A DNA stretch of 64,000 nucleotides from Paraperlucidibaca baekdonensis. GTDB taxonomy: Bacteria; Pseudomonadota; Gammaproteobacteria; Pseudomonadales; Moraxellaceae. Within the stretch, counting starts at the first letter, position 1. The number at the start of each line of letters is the position of its first letter. The stretch lies in NCBI RefSeq assembly GCF_003387535.1, contig NZ_QUNR01000004.1:62001-126000 (forward strand), written 5' to 3'. Under the pieces are notes generated by a model. That model worked only from the letters and a program-made list of their open reading frames with translations. It had not been told where the DNA came from and made no database searches. The position numbers and the translations under genes were made by a program. Positions 62,776-64,000 of this stretch are shown here, one piece after another.

Positions 62776-64000
62776 GCCAGTTAAACGCCATGAATGCGAA
62801 TTTATCGACCTTGGCGCAAGCGCCGTGGCTGCGCCAATTACTCATTTTAGTCGGCATCGCCGGCAGTGTTGCGTTTGGTGTTGGCTCGGTCATGTGGTCG
62901 CAAGGGCCAGACTACAAAATGCTCTACAGCAGCTTGGCGCCTGATCGCGCCGCCGCCGTGGTCGATACGCTCAACGCATTGAATATTCCTTACAAGCTTG
63001 AAGATGGCAGTGGCGCCATTTTAGTGCCCAATGAGCGTCTCCATGACGCCCGCCTGAAGCTCGCCAGCAGTGGCTTAGCCAGTGGCGATGGCAGCGGCCT
63101 GGAAATGATGAAAGACGAAAAGGGCTTTGGCGTTAGCGAGTTCATGGAGACAAAAAAATACCAACACGCCATTGAGACCGAGCTGGCGCGCACCATTGAA
63201 AGCCTACGCCAAGTGCGGCGTGCGCGTGTGCATTTAGCCATTCCGAAGCAAAGCGTGTTTGTGCGTGACCGTAAATCGGCTACGGCTTCGATTTTTCTCG
63301 ATGTCTTTCCAGGCAGCGTGGTGGAAAAGCAAAACGTCAATGCCATTGTCAATTTAGTGGCGTCGAGCATCCCTGACTTGAGCGCTGAACAGGTCACCGT
63401 GGTCGATCAGCAAGGCAACTTGCTCTCGCAAAAAGACGATGACGCGCTGGCACAAGGCTCTCGCCAGTTTGACTATCGCCAGCGCGTGGAAAAAACCTAT
63501 GAGTCGCGCATTGAGCAGCTCATCGCGCCCATCGTGGCTTCCGGTAAAGTCCGCGTGCAAGTTGCTGCAGACATTGATTTTGCCAGCTCGGTGGTGAGCC
63601 GCGAAAGCTGGAACCCCGATCGTGCCGTGGTGCGCAGCGAGCAAATCAATAGCGATAGTCGCGGCGGTAACAACCCCAACGCCAATGCCATGGGTATTCC
63701 GGGTGCGCTGGCAAACCAACCGGTGGCCAATGACGCAGCAGCAGATCCTGCCGCCGCCGCAAATGCGCCAGAAGCCCCAGCCAATGGCAGTCAGTCGATC
63801 ACACGCAACTATGAAATTGAGCGCACGCTAAATCATAGCGACACACCCGCCGGTACCATTAAGCGGATGTCGGTGGCTGTGGTGGTGGATGGCCGCGCAC
63901 AAAAAGATGCCGACGGCAAAATCGTTAAAGCCGCACCCAATGCCGCTGAGCTCGAGCGCTTAACGCTACTGGTTCAAGATGCTGTGGGCTACGTTGCCGA
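62772..64000 (+). CDS. fliF: Flagellar MS-ring protein FliF (N-terminal part, cut by window edge)
   Basis: The frame is open from ATG 62772 to the end of the window, 409 whole codons. It overlaps the fliE stop (ATGA). Membrane helix 1 is LLILVGIAGSVAFGVGSVMW (about 23-42). Then come the ring-building motifs: YKMLYSSLAPDRAAAVVDTL, LARTIESLRQVRRARVHLAI and NAIVNLVASSIPDLSAEQVT. An insert rich in Asn and Ala (about 300-340) follows. The C-terminal half with helix 2 and the FliG-binding tail lies beyond the window. Confidence 0.96.
   Translation, partial: MSQLNAMNANLSTLAQAPWLRQLLILVGIAGSVAFGVGSVMWSQGPDYKMLYSSLAPDRAAAVVDTLNALNIPYKLEDGSGAILVPNERLHDARLKLASSGLASGDGSGLEMMKDEKGFGVSEFMETKKYQHAIETELARTIESLRQVRRARVHLAIPKQSVFVRDRKSATASIFLDVFPGSVVEKQNVNAIVNLVASSIPDLSAEQVTVVDQQGNLLSQKDDDALAQGSRQFDYRQRVEKTYESRIEQLIAPIVASGKVRVQVAADIDFASSVVSRESWNPDRAVVRSEQINSDSRGGNNPNANAMGIPGALANQPVANDAAADPAAAANAPEAPANGSQSITRNYEIERTLNHSDTPAGTIKRMSVAVVVDGRAQKDADGKIVKAAPNAAELERLTLLVQDAVGYVA

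Noticed and set aside
1-64000. Insertion sequences, prophage genes, integrases or origins
   Set aside because: No transposase, integrase or phage structural gene was seen on either strand, and no DnaA-box cluster or iteron.

Overview
The window is a stretch of chromosome from a gammaproteobacterium with a sodium- or proton-driven polar flagellum. I base this on dnaX-ybaB-recR, a PA1571-type small protein, the gene order flhA-flhF-fleN-fliA-motC-motD, a FleQ-like sigma-54 activator just before fliE-fliF, and flagellar promoters of both the sigma-54 and sigma-28 types. The layout resembles Pseudomonas and marine relatives, but I cannot name a genus from sequence alone. Both ends cut genes: a membrane protein at the left and fliF at the right.

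Positions 1-21,700 are mixed housekeeping genes. They include a lipase, the 4.5S (SRP) RNA, a BaiN-type flavoprotein, two alpha/beta hydrolases, dnaX-ybaB-recR, a nitronate monooxygenase/nitroreductase/thioesterase group, an ATP-NAD kinase-like protein, an old yellow enzyme, htpX, alaA, msrB, a glutathione peroxidase, an SDR, panE, tRNA-Glu, an arsenic operon (arsR-arsC-acr3) followed by an outer-membrane protein, and a GST. The one long intergenic gap (11,828-12,170) holds two large hairpins whose stems differ but whose loops are reverse complements of each other.

Positions 21,770-30,490 form one chemotaxis operon behind a sigma-28 promoter: cheY, a CheX-like gene, cheA, cheW, a PAS/HAMP receptor with a CheR-binding tail, cheR, cheD and cheB. 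There is no cheZ, and the CheX-like product is the best candidate for the CheY-P phosphatase. Positions 30,578-42,742 are a sigma-54 driven class II run: fliLMNOPQR, flhB, flhA, flhF, fleN, fliA, motC, motD. Positions 42,754-46,757 are on the minus strand: a FlhB C-domain paralogue, fliK, flgN, flgM, flgA and a TSUP permease.

Positions 46,866-56,286 are flgBCDEFGHIJKL behind a strong sigma-54 promoter. Then come fliC-flaG (sigma-28 promoter), fliD (sigma-54), fliS plus a FliT-position gene and a tPilZ gene (possible sigma-28), a FleQ homologue without receiver domain, and fliE-fliF (sigma-54). The promoters together read as a complete hierarchy: FleQ and sigma-54 drive the basal body, hook and export apparatus; FlgM holds FliA until the hook is finished; FliA then drives flagellin, FlgM and chemotaxis.

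Most of the window is well-known biology. The items most worth a second look are the complementary-loop hairpin pair, the CheX-like gene, the receiver-less FleQ and the nested ars operator.
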